A DNA stretch of 64,000 bases from Apostichopus japonicus (GCF_037975245.1 NC_092568.1:41899631-41963630); one strand, 5' to 3'; shown: positions 1-12,200, numbered from the stretch's first letter. Made by a program: numbers and translations. The notes: a model not told the origin generated them from the sequence alone.

Positions 1-1430
1 GCCTCATCTCTGGAAGCAATCTAGGATAGCTCCTGTGTCTAAGCGGCCGGTCATATCGTGTATGAATGACCTCCGCCCTATTGCCCTAACGGCTGTGCCC
101 ATGAAAGTCTGTGAGCGTTTATTTTTGAACCACTTTAAGCCTTTGGTCACCCCTTTTTCAGACCCCTTACAATTTGCCTACAAAGCCAGTCGTAGCTGCG
201 AGGATGCAATCCTCGTTCTACTTCAGTGGTTATATTCTCACTTAGAGCAACAAGGCACCTCTGCACGTGTGACGTTTTTCGATTTCTCTTCCGCCTTTAA
301 TACCATCCAGCCACACATTCTCACAAAGAAACTGATCAGAATGGACATCCCTCATGGGTTCATTAACTGGATAATGAATTATATGACAGAAAGAACCCAG
401 TTTGTTAGTCTCGGTCCTACATGCCGGTCAGGTGTAATTTTGTCCAACACTGGAGCTCCCCAGGGAACTGTCCTTGCACCTTTTCTCTTTACTTTGTACA
501 CGGCTGACTGTAGGTCTCAGGAGGAGATGTGCCCCCTCATCAAGTTCGCTGATGATACAGCCATGGCTGGTCTCATCCATGGTGATGATGATGAGGCATA
601 TCTCCGCCAGCTGCAGTCATTCGTGGACTACTGTGACACCAACTTTCTTCAATTGAATATCTCCAAAACGAAGGAGATGGTTATTGATTTTCGCCGTAGT
701 ACTGTCCCACCACCACCTGTCATTATCAAGAGTATGGAAGTTGAAAGGGTGTCCTCTTACAAGTACCTTGGCGTTCACTTGAACGATTCTTTAACTTGGG
801 GCGATCAGGTGGATGCTCTAATCAAGAAGCTGAATAGCAGGTTGTATTGTTTAAATAAAATGGCCAGTTTTAACGTCCGTACTTCTATAATGGATATTTT
901 TTACAACGCTACTATCTGTGGCGTATGGCGGTATTGTCTCGTCGGTTGGGGCGGGAACGCCACGGGGACTGACAGAGACCGTATTGACAGCATTATTCGT
1001 AAAGCGGGTAGAGTCATTGGAGACCCCCAATCAACAGTTGAGGAAATTTATGTGTGCTTGCTCCAAAACAAACTAGACATTGTTTGGAATGACCATGATC
1101 ACCCGCTTCACTGTTATCTGCACGATAATATCATAACTAGGGGCACTGGCAGACTGCGTCTCCCACCCATGAGAACAAACCGTCATCGCAATTCGTTTAT
1201 TCCACGTGCAATAAGGCTTTACAATGATAACTTGAGCCGTTAGGTCCTGCCTATGTGTGTTTTATTGTTCGATTGTTTAATGTTTTATCATTCCGTTCTT
1301 TCCCTGTTTTTCATATTTGTAACATAGCTATATTTTTGTACTGTCTTTTACATTTTATGTGCAAGATCTTAATTTCCTTCTTTGGAGCAATAAAGTTCTA
1401 CTTATCTTATCTTATCTTATCTTATCTTAA
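1..1430 (+). mobile_element. Non-LTR retrotransposon (LINE), 3' end with pentanucleotide tail
   Basis: After the RT stop at 1243 there is a short AT-rich 3' UTR, an AATAAA at about 1388, and a tail of repeated TTATC units to about 1430. Short tandem-repeat tails instead of poly(A) are typical of CR1/Rex1-like elements. The element ends about 60 bp before the receptor terminal exon at 1492, so it sits in what was the last intron of an older receptor copy. Confidence 0.85.
2..1243 (+). CDS. LINE reverse transcriptase, C-terminal part (CR1/Rex1-like)
   Basis: The frame is open from base 2, so the protein is cut by the window edge. Reading on from base 2 gives the fingers-region motif LRPIALTAVPMKVCERL, then the palm with FFDFSSAFNTIQ (motif A), GAPQGTVLAPFLF (motif B) and the catalytic FADD box (motif C, about residue 180). 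The end matches the C-terminal tail usual in CR1/Rex1-type non-LTR elements (IPRAIRLYNDNL before the stop). It would copy its own RNA by target-primed reverse transcription. The frame is undamaged for over 400 codons, so the insertion is young. The apparent start at 35 is a GTG inside the domain and not a real initiator. Family placement is by motif memory only; the RT identity is certain. Confidence 0.93.
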   Translation, partial: PHLWKQSRIAPVSKRPVISCMNDLRPIALTAVPMKVCERLFLNHFKPLVTPFSDPLQFAYKASRSCEDAILVLLQWLYSHLEQQGTSARVTFFDFSSAFNTIQPHILTKKLIRMDIPHGFINWIMNYMTERTQFVSLGPTCRSGVILSNTGAPQGTVLAPFLFTLYTADCRSQEEMCPLIKFADDTAMAGLIHGDDDEAYLRQLQSFVDYCDTNFLQLNISKTKEMVIDFRRSTVPPPPVIIKSMEVERVSSYKYLGVHLNDSLTWGDQVDALIKKLNSRLYCLNKMASFNVRTSIMDIFYNATICGVWRYCLVGWGGNATGTDRDRIDSIIRKAGRVIGDPQSTVEEIYVCLLQNKLDIVWNDHDHPLHCYLHDNIITRGTGRLRLPPMRTNRHRNSFIPRAIRLYNDNLSR

Positions 1431-1491
1431 ATAAAAAACTACTTTTGCTAGTATGCATATGAATGATTACGTTTTACGTATTTCTCGTCAG

Positions 1492-1566
1492 TTGCAGCAA
1501 ATGGTCCTTCAGAGGACACGCGAAACAACTGCAGGTGGTTCGAACAAGATGTTCACCGGTGATTAG
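1492..1566 (+). pseudogene. Terminal coding exon of a third GABA-B-like receptor copy
   Basis: A pyrimidine-rich tract ending TCGTCAG is followed by a 24-codon frame starting LQQMVLQRTRETTAG and a TAG at 1564-1566. Gene A's last exon starts LKQKVRKRTGVSSAG. The similarity continues beyond the stop: AATCATGAGTAACGAAAC here against AATCATAAGAAACGAAAC in gene A. The exon itself is undamaged. Whether the parent gene is alive cannot be told, because its other exons would lie upstream of this window and a LINE has landed just before the exon. I call it a partial gene or relic. Confidence 0.72.
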
Positions 1567-4500
1567 AAATCATGAGTAACGAAACGTTCATAACTAGAGC
1601 GAATATTTGTCTCAAAGCTGACAAACACTTGAATAGTTTTGTATTATTTGTTATGCGTTTTATATATATTATATGTTCTGTAAAAGACAATTCATTGTTT
1701 CCTGTGCCAGGGTATTATAGCCTTATTTAGATGACAGTAGGCATCTGCATTTAATAGGTTGGTTACATATCTATATCTGCAAGTAGAAGCATTGTGATAC
1801 TTCCCATGTCATATGACTTTACAGTTAGTAAACACTGAAACAACAATATACAACATATGTTATTTACCTACATATCCTTACTACTTAAATGCTCATTGCG
1901 GTTTCCTACTTGGTGCAGTGTTTGGAGTATTTGGCTAACACGTTTGTTGTAGGCCTTTTGGTTAAGATCATGTGCAGCATTATATATATTCTTCTTGCAG
2001 GTAAACCCTGATACACACCTGACTATGATCAAACACAGACAAAATCTCAGTCGGTTCGTCGTTTAGTTTTTCCTGCCCGGGTTCTTTCCTATCATTGTTG
2101 CTGAATTTCAATATTTCAGTCTTCATTTTTCAAACACTAATCGTTTCCAGTATTTTGACTGATAATTCAGTGGTTGAAGTAGCAGTTTAATTCGTCTGTA
2201 AATTTAACGAGCACTCTTTCTAGCTTTAACTATTGAGTAAATTTAAATGAAAGATGTAATATATCTATATATTAAGGTTTCATAACAGGTTCGTTTGAAG
2301 GTTCAATTTTAATGATTTTTAAAGTTTGACTGACATGTGAATAAGTGAATAAAAAGTTCTTAATGTTCATAAGCTACATATCGTGTTTATTTAATTGTTT
2401 ATTTAGTTATAAAAATTCGTCAATATTACAATATAATTGGTATATAACAAATAAAATAATACAAGAAAAACGTATTTGAGCACAACCATGAAGATAATTA
2501 TCATTAAGAACATATACCTTTACACGTTCATGAATTATATTTAATAATTAAAGCCTCGGAACTTCCTTCCCCAAAGACAAGCATATCCTTAGGCTGTTAA
2601 TTAGACCCGTCATTACGTAGTAAACCTTACAAATTCGTTTCCCGTAGGCACACAAGCTAGGTGAATGTATAACTCTTTCTATGGCTTTACTTAGGCTTGT
2701 TAACATCAGCTAACAAACAAACAACTAAGTCAAAATGCTAACACCATATTAGTATACGTGTGTTACATGTAAACTGAGCGTTCAGATTGACTGTATAAGA
2801 TATATGAAGTATGATGTTTATCCGAACCCAAAGACCCTAAAAAACGGTAAGTGCAGTTGATCGCCTGTTTATAAACGTTGAGTACATATAGATTAAAATG
2901 AACACCCTTTTATGCTACTCGGATTAATTGCCCGTTACTTACCACTATCGCATCACCCCCACCCCGCCATCCTATCTTACCACTCACACAAAAACACGCA
3001 CATAACGGTCCGATTTGACACTATGTCTACCGGATACACACCATTCTGTCAAGTCTATTGTTGCTACTAAATCTCCCCTTTAACACACAATTTCACTCTA
3101 TCCGCTCTCCAGCCCCAAGCGACACCAACGACCTCTTCATACCCTGCTTTCACACTCGCTGTAGAGATTCAAAGATGTTAAGAGGGTTCCAATGATAACT
3201 AAACATTATAGTAATTATGATAGAGTATTGCAATTCAGCAGATTGGCTGTATATTACAATGCATTCTCACTTAATTAACCAATGAACTATAAGACATAGT
3301 CATTAGCTTTCACCATCACTCCTCAATATGTCGTAATGATCACGCATTGATGAATATTCATGGGTTAATAATGTAATATTTACAGGAAATACAAAACATT
3401 GCGTGCATCTCAATGGCTTGTTCCTACATTGTATTAATTTTATTTTTGCCAATAAACCCTTCGTTAATCAAATACGTCAGAATCGCTACTTTGCTATCAA
3501 CTAACAATAAATGTTACATTGCAATACGAGACATTAGACAAAATAATTAGACATTTGGAAATATTCCCAGAGTGCCAACATTGAAGAATCCTTGAAAAAA
3601 AACTACTTTTTACAGACAATTATGAAAATATAGTAGTACTGTAATATTATACTATTTTGGACAAAAACTGCAAAAATTGGCCAGAAATGAAACAATGAGA
3701 CATTTTGACCTACAAAACAGAAACCTTCATTTCTGAAGATATGGATATCACAACCACATGTGTTTGGGGTGGTAGGATGCACATTGGGCTGTTAGGCCAT
3801 GACTCAACTTTTATAGCTTGTCGCTCGTTAGTCAACATGTCGATCCCCCGTGTAGGCTTGCAATGTATTGTTTGATGATAAACAGTCATACTGACTTGTA
3901 GCCAAATTCTGTATAGAATATACGTGTAGCATTTCATTATCACTGATACAAACAATATTGATATCATCAAGAAACAAAGATAGTCAGACAACAGTCATCA
4001 TAAAGAATGCAATATATTTTCGGACCTAAAATAGATCACCATAGTGCATATCATAGTTCTGCGTGTATGGTAACATTATCTGTCACCGAGTAATATTTAC
4101 CTTTTACAAAGTAAATACTTCCATGCTTTACGGAGTTCAATATACACATATTATATAGGAATTATAGTTTGATAACTGTTGGAAAAGTAATTCAAAGAAC
4201 TACCTCTTATACCATTATGATAGTAGGCTTCAGAGACGACTTAGATGGTGGATCATGTTGAATAGCTTAAAAATATACCGAAATACCACATATATTGACA
4301 TAAATTGAAATGAAATAAAGTATTCAATCGCTGAATGAAATGTATTGACTATAGAAACAATGTATGACTATAGCTAAATGAAACTATGAAAGTATGTATA
4401 ATACTTGCGTAAATAAAATGTCTTCTCTGTATAGGTATAACATTGACATCTGCAGGTTGCCAAGGAAACCCTCCTGTTTTAATTAAAACTTGTCGCGACA

Positions 4501-5559
4501 TACATGATATACTTCCTAAATGGTGCTATATCAGAATTGAAGCATACATTATTGTTTGGCTAAAATTCTAGCTCTAGTTATAGAACTACCTTGTCCGCGA
4601 TCTCTTATACGGGATACTCTGTCATAGAATAAAGGGACCGAAGAGTTATAAGATATGGCAAAGTCTTTCATCTGATGATGGTTCACGCAATGTACATGGC
4701 TTGATCAGCTTGTACTGTGAATAAAAGACAACCGTTAATCAGTATAAACTGAGGTGTTATAACACCGTAAACATGTTAGACCTGTCAGCATATGCTACTG
4801 TGCAAAAGTAGTAACCGAATTCATTACTCAAGGCTGTTTTTTCAACTAATGACTGGCTAGGAGTCTAAACAACTATTCTTTTATAAGTATACCTTGTACG
4901 GATGGCTCAAATTTCAGATTTAAAGCGTTTTTTGTTATCCACTTTCTGTAAATGTGGACGAAATTATTGGCGAGACCTAATTAGTCTTGAGTAGTCTTGT
5001 AAGTCCAGTCAATCAATATGCATAGGATTTTGTGTTTAGTATTTTCTGTTTGTAAGTCATTCTCATAAGCAACTGGTTATATATATAACACTCATCAATT
5101 TTAACTGATTAACGGGTACTCGCCTTTACCAGTTTTATCTGATAAAACCATGAGAATAGGCTGGATGTTTTTTTATTGTTATGTGTATGTAATGTGTATG
5201 TGTTATTGTAATGTAACAAGACATGGCACATTCGTTTTGTTATATTGCACACTGTAACACGTGTTACATGAAGTGGTTGTATTCCTATTGGGAATGGAAG
5301 AAATGAGACTGAGTACAGTAGGTTCGTAGATAGCCTCTTGCGGTATGATGTGGGAAATACTTATTTGTCTCCAATTCACAGAGTAAAGCTTAACTAAACC
5401 AAACCATCTTTTACGCTGAACAAAATGCACATTCGCACAAACCCTGCAGCCCAATAGTCAGCCCATCCAGGTGAAAGTAGCACCCTTTCTTAGACTTTTC
5501 AATAACAAACATTATCTTGTCTACAAGCAAATATCAATGTAAAAATCTTTATTAACAAT
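1567..5559. other. Intergenic, AT-rich; contains 3' flank shared with gene A
   Basis: I see no gene here; the short open frames have no recognisable motifs. The stretch at about 2400-2770 resembles 32400-32720 downstream of gene A: both contain ACAAnCnTATCCTTAnGCTGTTA followed by CATTACGT and a run of shared words. It therefore looks like duplicated 3' flank. The rest is unassigned. Confidence 0.5.
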
Positions 5560-5818
5560 TCTATTGGAATACAACATACATTATAATCAAGAAAAGACTA
5601 GTGGATCACTAGTAGTTGTTACTCAGAGTTTTTCGCTTTGAGCGATCATCAGACAACTGTTAACAACGCAAGTCCCCATTTATACACCTGGGTGAAGAGA
5701 GGCAATGGAGATCAATTACCTTGCCCAATGACACAACGCAATGATCTGGCCAGGGCTCGAACCTGTAATCCTTAGATCACTAGTCCACTGCCTTAATCAC
5801 TTGACCACAGCGCCCTCA
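5560..5818 (-). mobile_element. tRNA-derived SINE with hammerhead-like 3' part
   Basis: Read on the minus strand, the head begins GAGGGCGCTGTGGTCAAGTG. It has an A-box-like TGGTCAAGTGA and a perfect B box GGTTCGAGCCC, so it is derived from a tRNA and would carry an internal polymerase III promoter. The body (GGGCAAGGTAATTGATC, then CCAGGTGTATAAATGGGGAC) is of a type common in marine invertebrate SINEs. It is followed by a hammerhead-like module at 5658-5614 and the palindrome ACTAGTGATCCACTAGT. The tail boundary is uncertain. A (TA)n tract lies directly beyond the head. Confidence 0.7.
5614..5658 (-). ncRNA. Hammerhead ribozyme motif, probably inactive (G12 changed)
   Basis: On the minus strand: stem I AGTTGT/ACAACT, core CTGATGA, stem II CGC/GCG with loop TCAAA, stem III ACT/AGT with loop CTG, and cleavage triplet GTA. 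The module is 45 nt, the same length as the intact copy at 25479-25523. The GAAA of the core reads AAAA here, so the catalytic G12 is an A, and self-cleavage should be lost. Confidence 0.6.
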
Positions 5819-5828
5819 CACGGTTGAC

Positions 5829-5883
<55 letters not shown>
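5829..5883. repeat. (TA)n microsatellite
   Basis: About 27 uninterrupted TA units between the SINE and the LINE fragment. Insertions in this window are repeatedly bounded by TA tracts. Confidence 0.95.
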
Positions 5884-5884
<1 letters not shown>

Positions 5885-5886
<2 letters not shown>

Positions 5887-6706
5887 GTCAAAAGTGTGAG
5901 GGCGTTGTGGTCCCGGTCATCAAACTTGGCAACTCAACACTCAAAGTTGTAGACGAGTTTACCTACTTGTGCTCCACCATCTCAAACAGCTTTTCACTGG
6001 ACTCTGAGCTAAACAGGAGGATCGGAAAAGCTGCCTCAGCTATGGCTCGTCTCTCTGCGAGGGTCTGGGAGAACCGCATGCTGACCACCAACACTAAGAT
6101 GCAAGTCTATCAGGCCTGTGTGCTCAGCACTCTTCTCTATGGCAGCGAGGCATGGACGCTCTATTCGATCAGGAATGCAGACTCAACACTTTCCACCTGC
6201 GCAGCCTTAGGAAAATTCTTGGCATTAAATGGTAAGACCACATCCCAAATACAAGTGTCCTGGAACTTGCAGGCATCCAAAGCATGCATGCAATACTCAG
6301 CCAAAGGCGCCTACGTTGGCTTGGCCATGTCAGGCGGATGGATGACGGACGTATCCCCAAAGACATCCTGTATGGTGAACTTGCAACTGGCTCCAGACGC
6401 ACTGGAAGGCCCATTTTGCGTTACAAAGACACCTGCAAACGAGATATTGACCCAACTAATTGGGAAGCACTCGCCGCAGATAGAAGCAAGTGGAAAGCTG
6501 CTGTCAGGACTGCCGTAGGGGGAAAAAGGGAACAGAGGGGAGAGCAGTGGGAGGAAAAGAGGAAAAGACGTCATCATAGTGGGATCCCCTTGCCTGATAA
6601 CTCAACCTCTTTTTCAGGTTTTATCTGCAGCACCTGCAACAGAGCCTGTGGCTCAAGAATCGGCTTATTCAGCCACTCTAAGCGCTGCAACTTCAATAGA
6701 GTCTGA
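5885..6706 (+). pseudogene. LINE fragment: RT thumb and C-terminal zinc finger, frameshifted
   Basis: The first frame (5907 to about 6170) reads the RT thumb region (FTYLCSTIS, then VYQACVLSTLLYGSEAWTLY). The reading then shifts frame at about 6170 and continues as RLRWLGHVRRMDDGRIPKDI, a hallmark of the C-terminal part of many animal LINEs. It ends with a zinc-finger-like CSTCNRACGSRIGLFSHSKRC before a stop at 6706. It is 5'-truncated and has at least one frameshift, so it is dead. The clade is not assigned. It is flanked on both sides by (TA)n. Confidence 0.85.
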
Positions 6707-6752
6707 CCAAGAGTGCAGTTATTCCATCGTCTCGCGAGACGGAAGGTTGCCA

Positions 6753-6756
<4 letters not shown>

Positions 6757-6784
<28 letters not shown>
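6757..6784. repeat. (TA)n microsatellite
   Basis: TA tract directly after the LINE fragment, mirroring the tract at its other side. Confidence 0.9.
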
Positions 6785-7390
6785 CTCATTATTATTTTCA
6801 TAAGTTTGAATTAGCAACACCATATGCTGCAGGCGATGATTTCTACCTCATACATCGCGTCACACTGTTAGCTAAACCATTGCATGTGCTGTTACGAATG
6901 AATACATACCTCATGTCAGACATCAACAGTTTGGCTTAACAACGTTGTTTGCTCTATTTATTTTTTACAATTGATCTAGTTTATGGCATAAGACTGCGAC
7001 AAATTTATCAAACTCTTATCTGTAGATTACGTTTGTTTTACTCATAATCTCATGGTGCAATTTTTTGGATAATCTTACTCATGTGAAGTAATCTTTTTGT
7101 CAAGTTTTATTCCACTAATCGATTTATTTTTTTCAAACCACTTCCTTGGCTTTTATAATTTTGCTATTGAAGATCTCTGTTCTGTTTACAATCTAAATAT
7201 GATTTTATTTTGATATTACACGTCGTAATAAAAGAGGGCATTCATGCCCTTCCACAGTGTATTCCAATTACTGAAACACGTGTGACGATTGATCGTTGGT
7301 CGAGTTTCTTAAAAGCCGTGTTATCAGTTCTTGAATTAGCAGGATCTATAAATTTAAGACACAATGTTCGTCTTGTTTTACATATTTCTT

Positions 7391-7582
7391 AACAATCTCA
7401 TTTGAACCCGGTGGGAGAGAGCAACCAGTTCGCCGTCGTAATCTCTAATATTATCTTGGTGTCTGTGGTCTCATCTCGACGTTCTTCCCCAAGAACACAC
7501 CAACTGAGACCTTTATATTTACATCCTCCCTGATTACACTACCGTCACTATATTGCTCTTGTACTTACCCAAGATGAAATTA
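7391..7582 (+). pseudogene. Decayed TM6-TM7 exon of a GABA-B-like receptor
   Basis: The stretch from CCGGTGGGAGAGAG to CTTGTACTTACCCAAG matches exon 17 of gene A (27529-27717) almost word for word, including CTGTGGTCTCATCT and ACATCCTCCCTGATTA. Small deletions break the frame: the CTGTATCTATAACATC region is shortened and the TGCTGC of the TM7 part is missing. The similarity runs into the intron (GATGAAATTAGTATGAT against GGTGAAATAAGTATGAT). This is a dead exon copy. It lies downstream of the terminal exon at 1492, so it belongs to a different lost copy or to a local exon duplication. Confidence 0.85.
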
Positions 7583-8963
7583 GTATGATCATCTTCTTCT
7601 TAATAACTAAGGATCCAAGTTATTATTCTAATGAATGGTAATATATATAGTCTATATTTATATCAATTGTTTGAACCTTGAATTTATGCCTTTTTGAGAA
7701 AGCATTTTCATATAGGCCTTTGAAATGACGACGCACTTGAATTTTGCCTAAAGAACATTGATTTAACATTAATAAGACTGGCAAACGATATCTACACATG
7801 ATTACTCACCAAGGGTCATTTTATCACGAATGGAATGTGATATGTAAAAGTAAATGCTATCCAATAAAAGTTGGAGAAGTTAAACTTGAAATAAATATAT
7901 AGATAGAAAGATTATATTATCATCGCTTAAGCGATAATTGTTGACATAAGTGGTTTGGTTCTCAACACGAAATTTTCGAACTTCACTTCACAGCCATGTA
8001 AGAACTGGGAAAACCCCTTAAATGTTATCATATAATGAACCATTATATTGACCTTTGTTTGTTAAATATTTTGCAATAAATCAATGTGATTTGACTTGAC
8101 TTTTGATTGTCATTTTAGCCAGATACCCATAGTACCAGTAGCTTTATGAACACTGAGAGAAACAGAAACTCTCATGTTAACTGATCAGATTGCAGCTGAA
8201 CTTTGATTGGAACGATCGTACATATAGGTGATCGAGCCTAACGTTATATATCGCATTGAGTGTTCTCATCTAACAGGATGAACTAGTGTCCTATAAAACA
8301 TTTGTCGGGAACTTTATCGTTCAGAATACTTTTCATAAGGTCAGATTTAACCAGTCTGAAACATCGCGGATTCTTGACCTTACCGTAGAACCTCCTTTTC
8401 AAGCTTGAGAGATGGTTTGTGTCTTTTATGTCACTATGACCTAGACATGTCAAGGCTTTTCTATGGTCATTGCATTAGCTATTTTATATAGTAAATATAT
8501 TTAACAAAAATACGACAAACCCTTTAAGACCAATACATTAAAAGGAAAGACTTAAAATATTATATTCCATAGAATTTTTTGGTCGAGTTAATGAAGGTAT
8601 AGCCATTAAATTCTCATTACCGAACATATTTTAGGAGATTGAGCTGTCCGTTAAGACAATTCAAATCTACATTTCACTGCAAAGCACCTATATGGAAGAC
8701 AATAATCGACATTATAGGTGTCGATTAAGCGAGGAAAGTTTACTGTAAATTATCTCAGTGCACTTTCATCAACAAACGAAGCTTGTATAAATTCTCTCAG
8801 TTGATATTCAACTAACATTTATTTCTACGTATTGAATCAAATGCATTCTGGTTTCGGAAGATTGAATTGCTACGAAATACAATTGCTGTTTAAAGGAGGA
8901 CCTGTTTTGGGGTTTCTTGATTTTTGTTACTCATATTGAGTAGTCAAAATTTCGATTTGGAAA
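7583..8963. other. Upstream region of gene A
   Basis: I see no gene here. This is the presumed promoter and 5' UTR region of gene A. A TATAAA lies at about 8786, some 180 bp before the first ATG. It is the only promoter-like word I noticed and is weak evidence in AT-rich DNA. Confidence 0.3.
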
Positions 8964-9200
8964 ATGGCCAGTCATTTACTCACTCTTTGTGTGTTGATCA
9001 TAGTTTGGTGTTTAGTTACGCCTGTTATTTGTTACAATTCATCGAAGATTCCTCTCTATATTGGTGGAAATATGCAGCTGACAGGAGGATGGGATGGTTC
9101 TGGATGTGTGGTATCAGCTGAACTAGCACTGGAACAGATCAACAACCGATCAGATATTCTACCAGATTACGAGCTTAAGATGGTTTGGAGTGATTCACAG
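8964..9200 (+). CDS. Gene A exon 1: signal peptide and first flytrap strand
   Basis: 79 codons, phase 0, donor CAG|GTATGT. A hydrophobic leader (MASHLLTLCVLIIVWCLV) is followed by IPLYIGGNMQLTGGWDGSG and ELALEQIN, the standard opening of a GABA-B ligand domain. Confidence 0.92.
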
Positions 9201-12200
9201 GTATGTTCATACGTTACTCACATGATTTCATTTCATACCAATGCTTGACTCACCGCCCTAAGCGTAATATAGCAGACAGGAAATTAATTTATGTATTAAC
9301 GAAATATAATTATTCAGTGTAAATGGACGACTTATTTTAATGACAGTAATTGTAAAATAATTTTGTAAAGATGTTAAGTGGGCGGCAAATATGAAAGGAT
9401 CGATCAGTCCTGGATCAAAAATTATTTGTAAAGAGATTTAGAAAGCAAATTTAGGATGTTACCCCTTGTACCATGCGTATATCAGGTCGCAGGTTGGGGG
9501 AGGGGATGATGGAGCCATTAGGGTAAGCAGATCATTATCGAGAATCCTCTTATAAAGTACTATGATGTAATTTCTTGAAAAGTCAGGGGGACAAGTCATA
9601 AGTTTGCAGAGAAGAAAAATATTTCGTCCCAGCACCAAAATTAGCATAAATTACAAGGCATTTTTAAGCCATGACACCTACAAAAGTCAAAATGACCTTT
9701 TTTTAGCGGTGTTTCACAAAACGCATTAATTAATTAACAAGTGCTCAAACATAGAAATTATATTTATTTCTTATATCATAACAAAAATGAATAGAAACAA
9801 ACTTTAATGTGAACTTTACGTTAGAAATCGTTACTGTATGTTAAGCCGAGTGAAACCATCCCTCCCACACCTTGTACAAAGTGTGGTGGTGAAACTAGAT
9901 CAGAACTCTAATTAAGAAATAATTACGCCAGAGATAAAAAAGAAAGTTATATTTAATCATTGAAATCAAACGAAAATGAATATACATTTAGTGTGAAATG
10001 AACACAATATAAAACAGAAAGTTTTTAAGGTTTATTCTGTTGAAAATGCTTTATCATTAGGAATAATTTTAACCTCCACTATTACAAACAATTTTGATGA
10101 TTCATTTTCAATAATGCAAAGTTTGTTTGACCGCCTTTTACCGTGTCTATTGACATGTTGTTAAGTGCTATAATTTCTTTTCAACTTTGTTTGATAGATA
10201 GCACAGTTTAACTTAACTCCGTAAGGTATTCAGGTTGTACTGTTATGCACAATTTGTATAATAAGCTGAGTAGGCATGTAGAAGTTGTACATAGGGATTG
10301 CAGAATAGCCTACTTGTGTAAAAGTAAAAGCTAGTAAGACAACATATTATCTGGGCTAGCTTGTTCTCTTTGTACTCGGTACAAAGTAGACACAACGAGG
10401 AAGCCACAGCTTTGTAAAGAGAGAGAAGGGGTTGATATGGAGCTTAGTTGGAGAGTGCTTAGTTGGAGAGTGCTGTGAGAGTAACCTGGAGATATATGGT
10501 CTGCAGTCTCTTTCGGTTGAAGAGGATTGTAGAATAGTTCTGTCTGTATGAGATTGTGCGGGAGTATTGCCACGCTGATTGATATCGGAAATATAATGTG
10601 GAAGAACTAGACAACTTTTATGATGTTTAATGTTCGGATCTAACACCTTTGGTGCTGCTTAAACCTAGGCAACGTGAAGATATAAACATCTTTTGTTAAG
10701 GGGAATCGCCCAACATCCGTATTTTAAGGTGTATGCCTGCCTGTGCGTTACTCGGCGCCAATAAATATCTAACAAGTTCATCACTTTTGTCCCATTCATG
10801 TCACGCAATGATACGTGAAGTGACATATTTTCATGACTTTCATTACCGAATGGCATCAATAGGTTTCTTACTTAAATTTAATTTTCTCATGGTTAATTCT
10901 GCAACTACAGAAGACAGCGTTTGAACCATGCTATATATCGTTTGCTGTCATCATGGGTTTGTCAGTATGTTGCCGTGAAAATTATCATTCTAGTGACGGG
11001 CCGTCGAATCTTTCAAAAGTACCTTGTGCTCTATGATTACAATGCATCTGGACCTCTTTGTATCACGGCAGCTTTTCTCTAACACTGTATTGACAATTGA
11101 CACGCAGTTTCCACTAAACATGTCTTTTTATTTTCACTCGGGAGTAGTAAAATGGACTCCTTGTTTTTTATATGTCGTCAAAATTTTAATAAATCTGTCA
11201 ATAAGTTTTATCAGTTGATGTTTTTTCTTTGAACCTTCTGACAACATCACTTACAGTAAGTGCATATTTAATCGACTTTTACCTGCTTCTTCATTATCCT
11301 GTGGTAAAAATACTAGATCAGCTTGATGGATGCAATTATTAATTGCATCGAAGCTATTTACACTAATTTTTCGTGGAATACATGTGGAGGGTGTTTTTAT
11401 TAATTTGCCTGATTCAATATCATGAACTACCTTCGTCGGAGTTAAATTCTTTTTATCCAAGAATACCATTATTTCAGCTGTCCATTTCTCGTTTGATAAA
11501 GTGTATTGTTCTAATGCTAAATGTTATGGCTTCTTTCGGCTGCTGCAAAAGTGCTATAATTCATCATAAGAATGCATAAATCATTATACAATTTATTATC
11601 ATGATATTAGCAACGCAAAATAGTTAAATTTTAATTCTGATAGTATTATGGTGTACAAAAGAGGAATAGAATTTCGATATTGCGATCTAGGATATGTTGC
11701 TTGAACATCACAGTAATCTTTCAGATTTCTTGAACGGCTATTGAGGAGAACAAGAAGAAAACTCATAATTTGCAAGAAACACTGACCATTGTTGTAGATT
11801 ATCTGATTTTTATTATGAATATTAAAATATATGATTTATTCGCTGTAGTGAATACTCGATTGATATAGTAGTTTAATGGAAACACATATTTTCTTGAAAT
11901 TCCCAGGTTTCATGACATAACATATATATATGTGTTCTTTACTTGATAAAATAAATGAATAACATTTCTATATATTTTGTTAGAGTATATTTCGTGTGCC
12001 AACCTTGATTGGGATGGATTGGGGGGGGGGGGTCGAACAGGTACCTTGCTTGCAATGGTTGCGAGTAATTTGGTAATTTGGCTCGTTGGTGGTCAAATGG
12101 AGACTTGGGTCCTGCATTTGAAGAAACTACTGCATGTTAATTTATAAGATGGTGTTTCGTAAATGGTCTACTGCCTCGTCTGCTGCTCCATTAAAATCCT

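Noticed and set aside
3710-3991. 93-codon minus-strand frame
   Set aside because: No motif, no splice context, and a composition like the surrounding AT-rich DNA.
5745-5815. Functional tRNA gene on the minus strand
   Set aside because: A and B boxes are present but the cloverleaf is degenerate and it continues into a SINE body.
8786-8791. TATA box of gene A
   Set aside because: One TATAAA in AT-rich DNA without initiator or transcript evidence is not enough for its own entry.
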